Source: Dyadobacter beijingensis DSM 21582
GTDB lineage: Bacteria; Bacteroidota; Bacteroidia; Cytophagales; Spirosomataceae
DNA length: 64,000 nt
Assembly: GCF_000382205.1 (NCBI RefSeq)
Contig: NZ_KB907789.1
Coordinates: forward strand, 186,001 to 250,000
Direction: 5' to 3'
A program made the position numbers and the translations under genes. Every line of letters starts with the position of its first letter. Positions within the stretch are counted from its first letter, which is position 1. Below, piece by piece: positions 9,901 through 17,500 of this stretch. Under the pieces are notes generated by a model. The model was not told where the DNA came from. It searched no databases and saw nothing but the letters and a program-made list of their open reading frames with translations.

Positions 9901-10314
9901 GTTGACCGACTGGTCCGCCGGCGATTCCGAATCCGCAGCCTCGCCCGTCTCCCGGAGGGCCTCGCGGATGATCACCTTCTCTTTCTGCTGCTCGTAATCG
10001 AGGTTTCGCTGGCGTAACAGCTTGTTCAGCAGCTGCGCGACAGGTTCATTATGAGCTTCAATAGTTAGGTTAGTATATGGATTTACTAGTCTATCCTGGT
10101 AAATAAAAACGAACCCGCTTTTGTCTTCAATTTGTCTTAAAATAGCCTTTAATGACTGCTTTTCAGCCCTTAGCGTCACTTTTACATTGCTGACCGACTT
10201 CTCGCTGTCGGCGCGCAATGGGCCTGCGAGCGCAAGCAGCAGCAAAATTAGCCAGTATGGCCGGTAGCGGAGGGCGGCAATGCCTTCCTTTCGTAGGATA
10301 AGTCCCGTCATCAT
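6952..10314 (-). CDS. SusC-type TonB-dependent transporter with STN signalling domain (pair 2)
   Basis: Outer-membrane transporter and transducer, 1120 aa. After an N-terminal hydrophobic signal (about 19-35) comes an STN domain (44-116, KVTLRAEKQSLKAILRQI), a carboxypeptidase-regulatory-like domain (136-215, GDGLPGVTIRVKGSNKG), the box-like SEVIVTGY, a plug (about 225-350, QGQVPGLQI, NDPLYVVDGV) and a barrel ending VVLGVNLTF. STN domains contact FecR-type anti-sigma factors in the periplasm, and the fecR gene lies 17 bases upstream, so this is the sensor of the operon: substrate binding should release the sigma factor encoded two genes upstream. The start ATGATG is unambiguous. Confidence 0.96.
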   Translation of the reverse strand: MMTGLILRKEGIAALRYRPYWLILLLLALAGPLRADSEKSVSNVKVTLRAEKQSLKAILRQIEDKSGFVFIYQDRLVNPYTNLTIEAHNEPVAQLLNKLLRQRNLDYEQQKEKVIIREALRETGEAADSESPADQSVNGVVKDEKGDGLPGVTIRVKGSNKGTLSDANGVFAISAGANDVLIFSYIGYVTQEQPVGNSASFEVALQPDESQLSEVIVTGYTQTKRSAQTGAVTTIDSKDFSQVSYNSVIEKLQGQVPGLQISSNSGVPGTSVLVRLRGATSIKAGNDPLYVVDGVFINNENLQGLSRGMGGQTPNPLSDLNPDDIESVSVLKDANATALYGARGANGVILITTKRGARNSRTKVNINVEQGFAKASNLWQLVTGPEHAELVNLVHINDGKTYATRPFRPVAEAIPGFPAFGSPEEQGTYDRVSDIFRTASLSKYTLSVSGGDSRTNFYLGGEYQSQQSTLKTQDFKRYSFRFNIDHSILPNLKIGTSNTLSSVPRTLVRVGDGPAGLFQAALHTPTFYPFYNEDGSYAKPTVFDSHLAILENSDNHSVSLRSINNVYAIWNILPNLSFKSSWSNDYNNYHEKAYYNTNLVYGQPAGEANDVTTIKQSLIAEQLLNYNLSSSKSEFSFFVGNTIQKTTTERATLTGTGFPSNQFKRIASAAVQTASSTGSSYGLLSFFTGFNYNFDNRYSIDGNIRADASSRFGADHRWGYFPSVGLGWNISKEAFFPENNTITDLRFKASLGLTGNQDIDDFASRGLWAGGTNYGDQPGIAPSQLANPDLKWETTRQYNFGLSGALLKQRLNFEFNYYDKFTYDLLLDQPVAPNTGFSSVVRNVGEISNRGVELLLSSVNVRTKDLEWKTVLTVSRNVNRVQKLLTPITASYDMFRVVQGQPLYSVYAYNEIGLNAENGNMVYEDVNKDGKITVDDQRIIGNVWPKFEGAFRNSLSFKGLDLNLNFYYKYGSSAYNYTAYFLETAGTRGVTRSIQKSSLNYWQKPGDTGVLPRPTNLTNPDGSLNYFRTGSSRYLEDASYLRLRDVTLSYNLPKGVSRAIRASGTRLYVTASNLFTITNYTGPDPEVNVAADSRNGLVQGLDFGTPPQPKSVVLGVNLTF

Positions 10315-10331
10315 GTCTTTGTTTTAAATGC

Positions 10332-11303
10332 TCATTTCATCGAGATGAATACCTGCCCGGCGTCGTGCCGGTACTTAAAATTGCCCGCGAAGGACAGCGT
10401 ACCCAGAATGTCGTCCAGTGTTTCATCGGCCCGGAACCGTGCGGTGAGCCGCTGCATTTCCAGCTGGCGGCCATCTACCCGGACGGGCACGTTAAATTTC
10501 TTTTCCAGCAGCAATGCGATCGTTTTCAGCTCGTCGTTGTTGAAATCCAGCGCCCCTTTGATCCACCCGGCCAGCGAACGTGCATTGACGTGGTCTTTCC
10601 GGTAGCTCCCGTTCTGGTTGTCGACCACCAGTTCTTCGTCGGGCAGCAGAAAAGCCGTTTCCACCGATGGATAGCCGTCGCTGTTTCGTACGCCCACTTT
10701 TCCGCTGCTAACCACCACGCGGATGTCACCCAGCCGCTGGTAGGCGCGCACCGAAAATACCGTCCCGAGCACCTGCGTCAGTGTGCGGCCCGCTTCCACG
10801 ATAAATGGGCGCGAGGCATCATGGCGCACATCAAAATAGGCCTCTCCGTCGCTGATTGTCACCTTACGTATTTCAAAATCATGCGGATAGCGCAGGGAAG
10901 TACCGCCGTTGAGCGTCACGTGCGAGCTGTCGGGTAGTGTGTAGGTTTTGATTTCACCGGGTCGTGTGTGAACGATCACCATTTGCCCGGCGCGGTTACC
11001 GGGTGTCAGGAGCTCATTGTACAGCCAGAAAAAACCGAGGCAAATCGCTGCGGCCACCGCTGCTGCCACGTAAAATGCCCTGAGCGGCCTTATCCGCGCT
11101 TCGAAAGCTTCCTCCGGCTGTAAGGTGGCCAGGATTTTTCTCCACGAATGCTGCCCGGCCGCCTGCAAATCGGTATGTATTGGATCTTTCGAACGCCGGC
11201 GGGCGGTTTCGGCATACCATCTTTCGATGAGCGCCTTTTCCTCCGCGGTACATCGTCCGAGCCGGTATTTTTCCAGTAAAGCCCTCGCCTGCTGCTGATG
11301 CAT
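10332..11303 (-). CDS. FecR-family anti-sigma factor (locus 1)
   Basis: Inner-membrane anti-sigma factor of 323 aa. The N-terminal cytoplasmic part (EKYRLGRCTAEEKALIERWY) binds sigma; one membrane helix lies at about 76-97 (FYVAAAVAAAICLGFFWLY); the periplasmic FecR domain (about 115-210) contains VTLNGGTSLRYP and GEAYFDV; the last 80 residues are the DUF4974-type domain (LEKKFNVPVRVDG). ATG 11303 was chosen over a TTG seven codons upstream. It sits 66 bases after the sigma gene and directly before the STN-bearing susC, the classic trans-envelope signalling order. Confidence 0.94.
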   Translation of the reverse strand: MHQQQARALLEKYRLGRCTAEEKALIERWYAETARRRSKDPIHTDLQAAGQHSWRKILATLQPEEAFEARIRPLRAFYVAAAVAAAICLGFFWLYNELLTPGNRAGQMVIVHTRPGEIKTYTLPDSSHVTLNGGTSLRYPHDFEIRKVTISDGEAYFDVRHDASRPFIVEAGRTLTQVLGTVFSVRAYQRLGDIRVVVSSGKVGVRNSDGYPSVETAFLLPDEELVVDNQNGSYRKDHVNARSLAGWIKGALDFNNDELKTIALLLEKKFNVPVRVDGRQLEMQRLTARFRADETLDDILGTLSFAGNFKYRHDAGQVFISMK

Positions 11304-11369
11304 ATTGTTGTTGTTGAATTGCAATTCACGAGTATGACAGGCGGAAATGCATTTGGTAGTAGAAATATT

Positions 11370-11948
11370 TTAAAAAAATAATATAACCAGCTGCGATCGC
11401 CATTGCATTAGCCTGGATCTCAATATTTTAATCGCATTACTGATCTGTTTTTTCACGGTCTTATCAGAAAGCGAAAGCCTGTCGCCAATTTCCGAATAGG
11501 ACATTTCACCTTGCCTGCGGAGCTCGAAAACCGCTTTCATTTTACCTGGTAGCCGCTCGATTTCCGCTTCAAAAATGGCGAAAAGCAATTCCTGATCGGC
11601 CCCGGCCGTCGATGCTGCGGGCGACTCGTCGATATAGGCGGCGAGCGCATCCAAATGGGATTGATAAGTTTTCCGGTGCTCGATCAGGTTGAGCACGCGG
11701 TTACGCACGGCCGTATACAGGTACGCCGCGAGCGCGGTGTGAATTTGTAAACTCGATGATTTGGCCCAAAGATTGATGAATACCTCCTGCACGACATCCT
11801 GCGCATCATCCTCATTACCAAGCATTTTGACCGCATGCGCATACAGCCGGAGGAAATAGCGGTTGTGGATTTCCTCAAACGCCTGTACGGAACCTTCCTG
11901 AAAAGCATTCAGCAACTGCTGGTCCGATAAATCACCTGATACACGCAC
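11370..11948 (-). CDS. ECF RNA polymerase sigma factor (locus 1)
   Basis: 192-aa ECF sigma factor, first gene of the operon that runs to the left edge. Region 2 is visible as FEEIHNRYFLRLYAHAVKML...AQDVVQEVFINLW and region 4 as MSYSEIGDRLSLSDKTVKKQ. The start appears to be GTG (no suitable ATG upstream; the frame reads MRVSGDLSDQQLLNAF). It should direct RNA polymerase to this locus when FecR is relieved by the STN-bearing SusC. I found no convincing consensus promoter in the 266 bases upstream, so autoregulation through an ECF-type promoter is possible but not shown. Confidence 0.94.
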   Translation of the reverse strand: MRVSGDLSDQQLLNAFQEGSVQAFEEIHNRYFLRLYAHAVKMLGNEDDAQDVVQEVFINLWAKSSSLQIHTALAAYLYTAVRNRVLNLIEHRKTYQSHLDALAAYIDESPAASTAGADQELLFAIFEAEIERLPGKMKAVFELRRQGEMSYSEIGDRLSLSDKTVKKQISNAIKILRSRLMQWRSQLVILFF

Positions 11949-12214
11949 TTTTCGAGATATTTCTTGACAAACCTCGTTTGCCTGGTTAATAAGAAATTGT
12001 TTTGCATTGTCTGCAAAGTACCGATGCCCGCAAGCAGGCAGCCGATCGACCGAAAAACGCTTATTGGTGGTTAATAAGACTATTACTCTACAAAACTGAT
12101 AGACAAATAAAGATCAAATTACCATCCGACGCAAGTTTCCGTTTGAAAAAGTTGCGTTCTAATTTTTTTCAAAGATTAACGAACATAGCTATACGCAGCA
12201 CCGGTTGCTTGGCA

Positions 12215-13442
12215 TTACCGGCGGGCGGGAATTGCTAATTCGAGGTAATTTACCCAAACCGCCTGCCGGTCCGCCTCCCGGCGATAGTTAGCGAGCGTAA
12301 ATGCCTTATCCATTGTCGCGCGTCCGCGAAATACATTCTGCCCATTGATCACCACGGTCAGTTCCCGGCCGAAATCGACCATTTCGGGAGAAAGATAGAG
12401 CCTGACCTTCCCAACCCGCGATGTGGTGAGCTCAAACCGGTTCGCGGCGTAGGTCGCCCGTACCGCGCCCGATCGGCGGGGAAAATCGAATGCGTTAGAT
12501 ATACTGTCCGTTACCACGGCCGGCGTGAATGCGTTGCGCCAGCCTTTTACCGGGACATTCACAGGCGTTTGCCAGGATTGGGCACCGGCCAAGGTGTCGA
12601 GCGCAGCAATTTCGAGCCAGTCGCAGCGGCCATTTTCGACATCATCGCATTCCCAATACAAATGCTGCCGGAATGGGTCGCGTTTTTGAGAAGCCAGGTA
12701 TGCAAATAGCTCGTGGTACACCAGTTTTGCAGTGCTATCCCGGCTTTTGATCAGGTAAGGATGCTGCCGTTCGCCCCGGACCTCCCGGTTAGTCCAGTTA
12801 ATTAGTGCCGTCGAAACCCGGAGGCAGCTGTACGAGGTAGGGAAATTCGAGCGTGTCGGCCAGTTTGGCCCACGCATATACAAAATGCCGGCCTTTCGGA
12901 TATTGATGTACGGGCCTCCCCTGCCGTATTTTCCGGTAAAGGTCCTGTGCCGAGCGGGCCTCGGCGAGCGATGCCATAAATGCGGCAGTTTCTGCTTCCC
13001 GCATTTTTTGCTCATCCCGGAATACAAGGCTGGCTTTGATCTTCGCCTGCCGGGCGGCCTCCCTGATGCCGGCGACCTTATGCATGAGTTGCTGCCATGC
13101 GGGATCGTCCTGCAACCACGCGAACGACGGGCCGAATCGGGCATTAGCGGCAATATCCGAATCTACGACCAGCGCCGCATATCGGATCGCTGCCTCCCTG
13201 TTCCCGTCCCGGCTCGCGAAATCGGCGGCATTCAGATACCGCCAGTACTTTTCGGCGGGATCGGCTTCCGCGGCCTTCAATGCCCAATGCATTGCCGCCT
13301 TCCAGTCCTGCCGGCCGATATTGATACCCATGCTGTCTAATGCCACATTTCGCCGCTGGGCATGACTGGCGAATGCACCGATACATAACAGGCTGATTGA
13401 CAACAGGCAGCAGCGAAGCAGGTTCGCAGATCGATCGGTCAT
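12215..13442 (-). pseudogene. Broken secreted esterase-like protein (internal deletion and frameshift)
   Basis: Two fragments in different frames seem to be the ends of one gene. The N-terminal piece (13442-12798, 214 aa) has a signal peptide (to about residue 29), a TPR-like helical part and then YLVQLPPGFDGTN followed at once by TAA. That string normally begins the first strand of a secreted alpha/beta-hydrolase, just before the HG oxyanion motif. The next frame continues without a stop to 12215 with a coherent C-terminal domain (HPYLIKSRDSTAKLVYHEL, LYWECDDVENGRCDWLEI, ending in NYLELAIPARR). No nucleophile elbow (GxSxG) lies between them, so the catalytic middle appears deleted. The exact family is inferred. 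A rearranged but translated N-terminal product cannot be excluded. Confidence 0.65.
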
Positions 13443-13536
13443 ATTGATGGTATTGGCGGTACAACTATTTCAAATTGCGTTTTTGCAAGAGACGCACGAA
13501 TGTCGAAGGCGTTGCAGCCAGACACTAAATTTTAAA

Positions 13537-13560
13537 AAAATCCATTAATCCATAGACTTT
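13537..13560 (+). promoter_or_regulatory. Shared 24-base AT-rich element upstream of metN
   Basis: The element (ending ATTAATCCATAGACTTT) lies 40 bases before the metN start. A near copy (about 22 of 25 positions, one base longer) is found on the minus strand at 18656-18632. A second half-site-like TAGATTA follows directly. It may be a binding site controlling the methionine transporter. The regulator is unknown. I saw no S-box or other SAM riboswitch fold in the 157 bases between the broken gene and metN. Confidence 0.3.
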
Positions 13561-13599
13561 GTAGATTACATTGCAGTTCATGTGAAGTGCATTCCTGCG

Positions 13600-14631
13600 A
13601 TGATCGAGTTAAAAAACGTTACCAAGCTATTTAAACAAAAAGACCGGGAAGTGACGGCCCTCGCGGGGGTATCGCTGAAAGTGGAGCAGGGAAAGATTTA
13701 TGGGGTGATCGGGACATCGGGCGCGGGCAAGAGCACGCTCATACGCTGCGTGAACCTGCTCGAAAGGCCTACCAGCGGCGATGTGATCGTGGATGGAAAG
13801 AATCTGACCGGACTGTCTTCCAGAGAACTGGCCGTGGCGAGGCGCCAGATCGGCATGATTTTTCAGCATTTCAACCTGCTGTCCTCACGAACGGTATTTG
13901 AAAACGTCGCATTCCCCCTTGAACTCGACAGCCGGCCAAAGCAGGAAATCCGAGAACGGGTTACCGAACTTCTCCGGCTCGTAGGCTTGCAGGACAAGGC
14001 CGGCGACTATCCTGCCAGCCTTTCCGGCGGACAAAAACAGCGCGTCGCCATCGCCCGTACGCTCGCCAGTAACCCGAAAGTGCTCCTGTGCGACGAAGCC
14101 ACCAGCGCCCTCGACCCCGGCACGACAGCCTCCATTCTCGCCTTGCTCAAAGACATTAATAGGCGGCTCAACATCACGATTCTGCTCATTACCCATGAAA
14201 TGCATGTCGTAAAATCGATTTGTCACGATGTGGCGGTGATTAGTCATGGCAAGCTCGTAGAGAAAGGGCCGGTGAATACCGTGTTTTCCAATCCCAAAAC
14301 GGAACTCGCCCGGTCGTTTATCAGCGCGTCGCTGCATGTCGAAGTGCCTGAGCATTACCGGCAGCGGGTTACTGCGATCAACGAAGGCGGCATGTCGCCC
14401 CTGCTCCGGCTACGGCTCAACGGCGATACGGCCGACCAGCCGCTGCTGTCGCAGGCCGCGCGGCTATTCGAAATCGATACGAAGATCATCAGCGCGCAAA
14501 TGGACCATATCGGCGACAAGCACTTCGGCGTGATCCTCGCGGCGCTGTCGGGTCGGCAGGAGAATTACCAGAAGGCGATTGACTTTTTTATATACCATCA
14601 AATCAAAGTGGAACTACTCGGCTATGTCTGA
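13600..14631 (+). CDS. metN: Methionine ABC transporter, ATP-binding protein
   Basis: 343-aa ATPase of the MetNIQ methionine importer. Walker A is GTSGAGKST at 38-46, the Q-loop lies in IGMIFQHFNLL, the signature is LSGGQKQR and Walker B is VLLCDEATSALD, followed by the H-loop THEMH. The C-terminal 80 residues form the NIL (ACT-like) domain that binds methionine and inhibits transport when the cytoplasmic pool is full. ATG 13600 (MIELKNV) is preferred; an ATG six codons upstream (MKCIPAMIEL) is in frame but breaks the family N-terminus. The stop overlaps the metI start by 8 bases. Confidence 0.95.
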   Translation: MIELKNVTKLFKQKDREVTALAGVSLKVEQGKIYGVIGTSGAGKSTLIRCVNLLERPTSGDVIVDGKNLTGLSSRELAVARRQIGMIFQHFNLLSSRTVFENVAFPLELDSRPKQEIRERVTELLRLVGLQDKAGDYPASLSGGQKQRVAIARTLASNPKVLLCDEATSALDPGTTASILALLKDINRRLNITILLITHEMHVVKSICHDVAVISHGKLVEKGPVNTVFSNPKTELARSFISASLHVEVPEHYRQRVTAINEGGMSPLLRLRLNGDTADQPLLSQAARLFEIDTKIISAQMDHIGDKHFGVILAALSGRQENYQKAIDFFIYHQIKVELLGYV

Positions 14632-15277
14632 CCCCGTCGTAACACTCCTGCTCGCAGGCCTGGGTGAAACCATCTTCATGACCATCGTTTCGGGCATATT
14701 CGGCTTCCTGCTCGGGCTTCCCACCGGCATTATCCTATTCCTGACACGCCCCGGGCAGGTGCTTGAAAACCGCGCGCTGAACCGCATCATTTCATTGGTT
14801 ATCAATATTTTTCGGGCTATACCATTCATTATCCTCATCGTATGGATGATCCCGTTCACACGCGTGGTGGTGGGCACCTCGATCGGCGTGAGCGCCGCAT
14901 TGGTACCATTAAGCGTAGGGGCGGCACCATTTATCGCCCGGCTGGTCGAAAACAGCCTCATCGAAGTCCCCGGAGGACTCGTTGAAGCAGCCCGTGCGAT
15001 GGGGGCCACGCCATTACAGATCGTATACAAGGTGCTACTGCCCGAAGCATTGCCCTCGCTCGTGAATGTGGCCACCATTACGCTCATTACCCTCGTGGGC
15101 TACTCGGCCATGGGTGGTGCCGTGGGTGCAGGTGGTTTAGGTCAAATCGGTTATCAGTATGGCTACATCGGCTACGACGCCATCATCATGAACATTGTGC
15201 TTGTGCTGCTGATCGGGCTCGTATTCATCATCCAGTTCCTTGGCGATCGGCTGTCCAGGCACGTGGACCACCGTTAG
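14624..15277 (+). CDS. metI: Methionine ABC transporter, permease
   Basis: 217-aa inner-membrane permease with about five membrane helices. The EAA coupling loop that docks on MetN is EAARAMGATPLQIVYKVLLP. The start ATG at 14624 (MSDPVVTLL) lies inside the end of metN (ATGTCTGA overlap), giving tight translational coupling. The size and motif match MetI. It forms the membrane part of the importer with metN upstream and the lipoprotein metQ 41 bases downstream. Confidence 0.95.
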   Translation: MSDPVVTLLLAGLGETIFMTIVSGIFGFLLGLPTGIILFLTRPGQVLENRALNRIISLVINIFRAIPFIILIVWMIPFTRVVVGTSIGVSAALVPLSVGAAPFIARLVENSLIEVPGGLVEAARAMGATPLQIVYKVLLPEALPSLVNVATITLITLVGYSAMGGAVGAGGLGQIGYQYGYIGYDAIIMNIVLVLLIGLVFIIQFLGDRLSRHVDHR

Positions 15278-15318
15278 CGAAAACATTTCTCTTATCTCGA
15301 TATCAAACACTTACAACC

Positions 15319-16137
15319 ATGACAAACGGCAAAATCTTCCTCCTTTCCCTGGGCCTCATTACAGCTATAACCACGGGATGCGGCAAGAAAGCGGAACAAA
15401 ACGATGATCCGAATCATATTAAAGTAGGCATTGCGGTCGGTCCCGAACTGGAAGTAGCGCAAGCTGCCCAGAAGGTAGCCAAAGAAAAGTACAACCTGGA
15501 CGTGGAGCTGATCACGTTCAACGACTACGTGGTGCCCAACGAGGCATTGAGCCACGGCGATGTGGACGTGAATGCATTCCAGCACAAGCCTTACCTGGAC
15601 GAGCAGGTGAAACAGCGCGGCTACAAGCTCGCCATCGTGGGCAATACCTTTGTATACCCGATTGCCGGCTATTCCAAAAAAATCAAGGACCTCCAAGCCC
15701 TGAAACCCGGTGACACCGTCGTAATACCGAACGACCCCACCAACGGCGGCCGCTCGCTGCTATTGCTCCAAAAATACGGCCTTATCAAACTCAAAGACGG
15801 CGTAGGCCTCCTGCCAAAAGTAATCGACATCGTCGAAAACCCGAAAAACCTCAAAATCCTGGAACTGGAAGCTCCCCAGCTTCCCCGCACCCTCGACGAC
15901 GCCAACGTGACGCTCGCCATCATCAACAACAATTTCGCCGGAAAAGCCGGCCTCATCTCCACCCGCGACGGCCTGTTGATCGAAGACAAAGATTCACCTT
16001 ACGTAAACCTGATCGTGGCCCGCGAGGACAATAAAGATGAAGAGAAGGTAAAGAAATATGTGCAGGCGTACCAGTCGAAAGAAGTGGAAGAGGCGGCCGC
16101 AAGGGTGTTTCAGGGCGGAGCGGTGAAGGGGTGGTGA
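15319..16137 (+). CDS. metQ: Methionine-binding lipoprotein
   Basis: 272-aa substrate-binding protein of the NlpA/MetQ family. Lipoprotein signal with lipidated Cys21 (ITTGC). Family motifs: IKVGIAVGPELEV, LDVELITFNDY, the DVNAFQHKPYLDEQ segment, and PNDPTNGGRSLLLLQ. It should hand methionine (possibly also D-methionine) to MetNI. It is the last gene of the metNIQ operon and is convergent with the rhodanese gene; the 179 bases between them hold nothing I can name. Confidence 0.95.
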   Translation: MTNGKIFLLSLGLITAITTGCGKKAEQNDDPNHIKVGIAVGPELEVAQAAQKVAKEKYNLDVELITFNDYVVPNEALSHGDVDVNAFQHKPYLDEQVKQRGYKLAIVGNTFVYPIAGYSKKIKDLQALKPGDTVVIPNDPTNGGRSLLLLQKYGLIKLKDGVGLLPKVIDIVENPKNLKILELEAPQLPRTLDDANVTLAIINNNFAGKAGLISTRDGLLIEDKDSPYVNLIVAREDNKDEEKVKKYVQAYQSKEVEEAAARVFQGGAVKGW

Positions 16138-16316
16138 GGGAAATTTCGCTCGCACGTAAATTCCATGCAAAAACCTCATAAAATTTGCAAAAACTAAGCT
16201 TACCGAAACCATTCCCGACGATCCCTCCGATAGCCATAGGTGCTTTCATCATTGTCGCATCTACCAGGCTTGGTAATATTGATCGAAGGTCATTTTTTCA
16301 AATCATGATCTGCCGG

Positions 16317-16730
16317 TCATTTCCGCGAGGCGCTCGTTTGAATTTGCCCGGCGGGGAAACCGTCCGCTTTCAGTTGTTCGAAGCCGCCTATGTTGTAATA
16401 GGAATGGAAACCAAGTGTTTTCAATGTATCAGCGGCCTTCCCGCTGCGGTTGCCCGAACGGCAATAGAGGTATACCGGCTTGTGCTTGTCGAGCTTCGCG
16501 ATCTGCGCCTTGAAATCCGGGCTGTTGAAATTGATATTGGTAGCATATTGCAAATGCCCGCCATCGAACTCCTCAGGCGTGCGCACGTCCACGAGGTACG
16601 CCTTACCGGCCTTGATTTTAGCCAATGCCTGGTCGTCGGCTTTCACGATATTTTTCGGTGCGGGCTGCTGCGCCCGGACGGTCAATGTCGTCGCAAATAA
16701 CAGGAGAATGAGGAAGGAAAGCTTTTTCAT
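16317..16730 (-). CDS. Secreted single-domain rhodanese
   Basis: 137-aa rhodanese-like protein exported by a Sec signal (residues 1-20, ending TVRAQ). The domain has YLVDVRTPEEFDGGHL and the active-site loop YLYCRSGNRSGKA with Cys90. Catalytically active rhodaneses pass sulfane sulfur through such a Cys, but periplasmic single-domain members have few known substrates. A TAATTTTG match to the Bacteroidota -7 element lies at 16793-16786, 56 bases before the ATG, without a clear -33. It appears monocistronic. Convergence with metQ hints at a sulfur theme, but that is only proximity. Confidence 0.88.
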   Translation of the reverse strand: MKKLSFLILLLFATTLTVRAQQPAPKNIVKADDQALAKIKAGKAYLVDVRTPEEFDGGHLQYATNINFNSPDFKAQIAKLDKHKPVYLYCRSGNRSGKAADTLKTLGFHSYYNIGGFEQLKADGFPAGQIQTSASRK

Positions 16731-16888
16731 CAGGTGTTGCTTGTCGAAAATGATTTTACTCTATATTTCTTATAGGTTTTATATACAAAATTAGGCAAAG
16801 AAGCGGCTATCCCGTGCATTTTCACGCACTCAGGCTCGGGAAATCGGATATTATACCACAGAATCTGCGTTAGAGCCGTTCTATTGCA

Positions 16889-17500
16889 CTAACGAAGGTT
16901 ATTATACGCAACCCTGACGATGCTTAGCCGCACGCCCGCGAGCTCCGTCACGATGCGCACGCAGCGGCCATCTTCGTAGCTGTAAATGCTCTCCTTGCCG
17001 TTTGGCAGCTGCACGCCGTAGCTGCCCTCGCCGAGCTTGCGTATCTTGCACATGGCGCCGTATTTTTCGGAATATACGGCCTGAATTTCCGTAGGCTCCT
17101 GGTAATAAAGGCCCGTGATCGTGTGGGCGATAGGCACTGGTAGTTCCCATTTGCGGTTGGGCTCGCTTTTCTCGGTGTGGTCTACACGGTAATGCTGCGG
17201 GGCGATGCGGGTCGTAAGCGTATGTTCGCGACGTTTGCCATTCACGATCTGCTCCGTGGAAGAGCTATGCAAAGCGCCGTTCACGAAACGGTTTTCACTG
17301 ACAAAACTCCCCGAATAAAACGGTACCCGGAACTCCGCTTCGATCCGCTTCCGCATCGACTCCCCTGCCCCATCCTGCCGCAAAACCCGCACTGAGCCAA
17401 TGCTATGCCCGGCCATCATGACTTCGAACGTAGCCAGTTGGGCGCGCAGCTCCATGGTGAGGAGCCCGAAGATGATTGTCAGCAGGAGTTTCGTCATCAT
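16889..17500 (-). CDS. Secreted DUF6134-like protein
   Basis: 203-aa exported protein of unknown function. Signal peptide MTKLLLTIIFGLLTMELRAQ, then a beta-rich protein with the GHSIGSVRVLR motif near the N-terminus, as in DUF6134 proteins of Bacteroidota (assignment from memory). Its ATGATG start overlaps the TGA stop of the sterol desaturase-like gene by four bases, so the two are co-translated and probably act together at the envelope. No catalytic motif is apparent. Confidence 0.75.
   Translation of the reverse strand: MMTKLLLTIIFGLLTMELRAQLATFEVMMAGHSIGSVRVLRQDGAGESMRKRIEAEFRVPFYSGSFVSENRFVNGALHSSSTEQIVNGKRREHTLTTRIAPQHYRVDHTEKSEPNRKWELPVPIAHTITGLYYQEPTEIQAVYSEKYGAMCKIRKLGEGSYGVQLPNGKESIYSYEDGRCVRIVTELAGVRLSIVRVAYNNLR

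Noticed and set aside
8857..10017. Open frame of 386 codons on the plus strand
   Set aside because: Antisense shadow of the STN-bearing susC; no start context and no recognisable fold.
12002..12238. 78-codon plus-strand frame next to the first sigma gene
   Set aside because: No family likeness, partly antisense to the broken hydrolase gene, and of low-complexity composition.
13443..13599. SAM-sensing riboswitch upstream of metN
   Set aside because: I could not find the conserved stems of S-box or SAM-II types in this short stretch.
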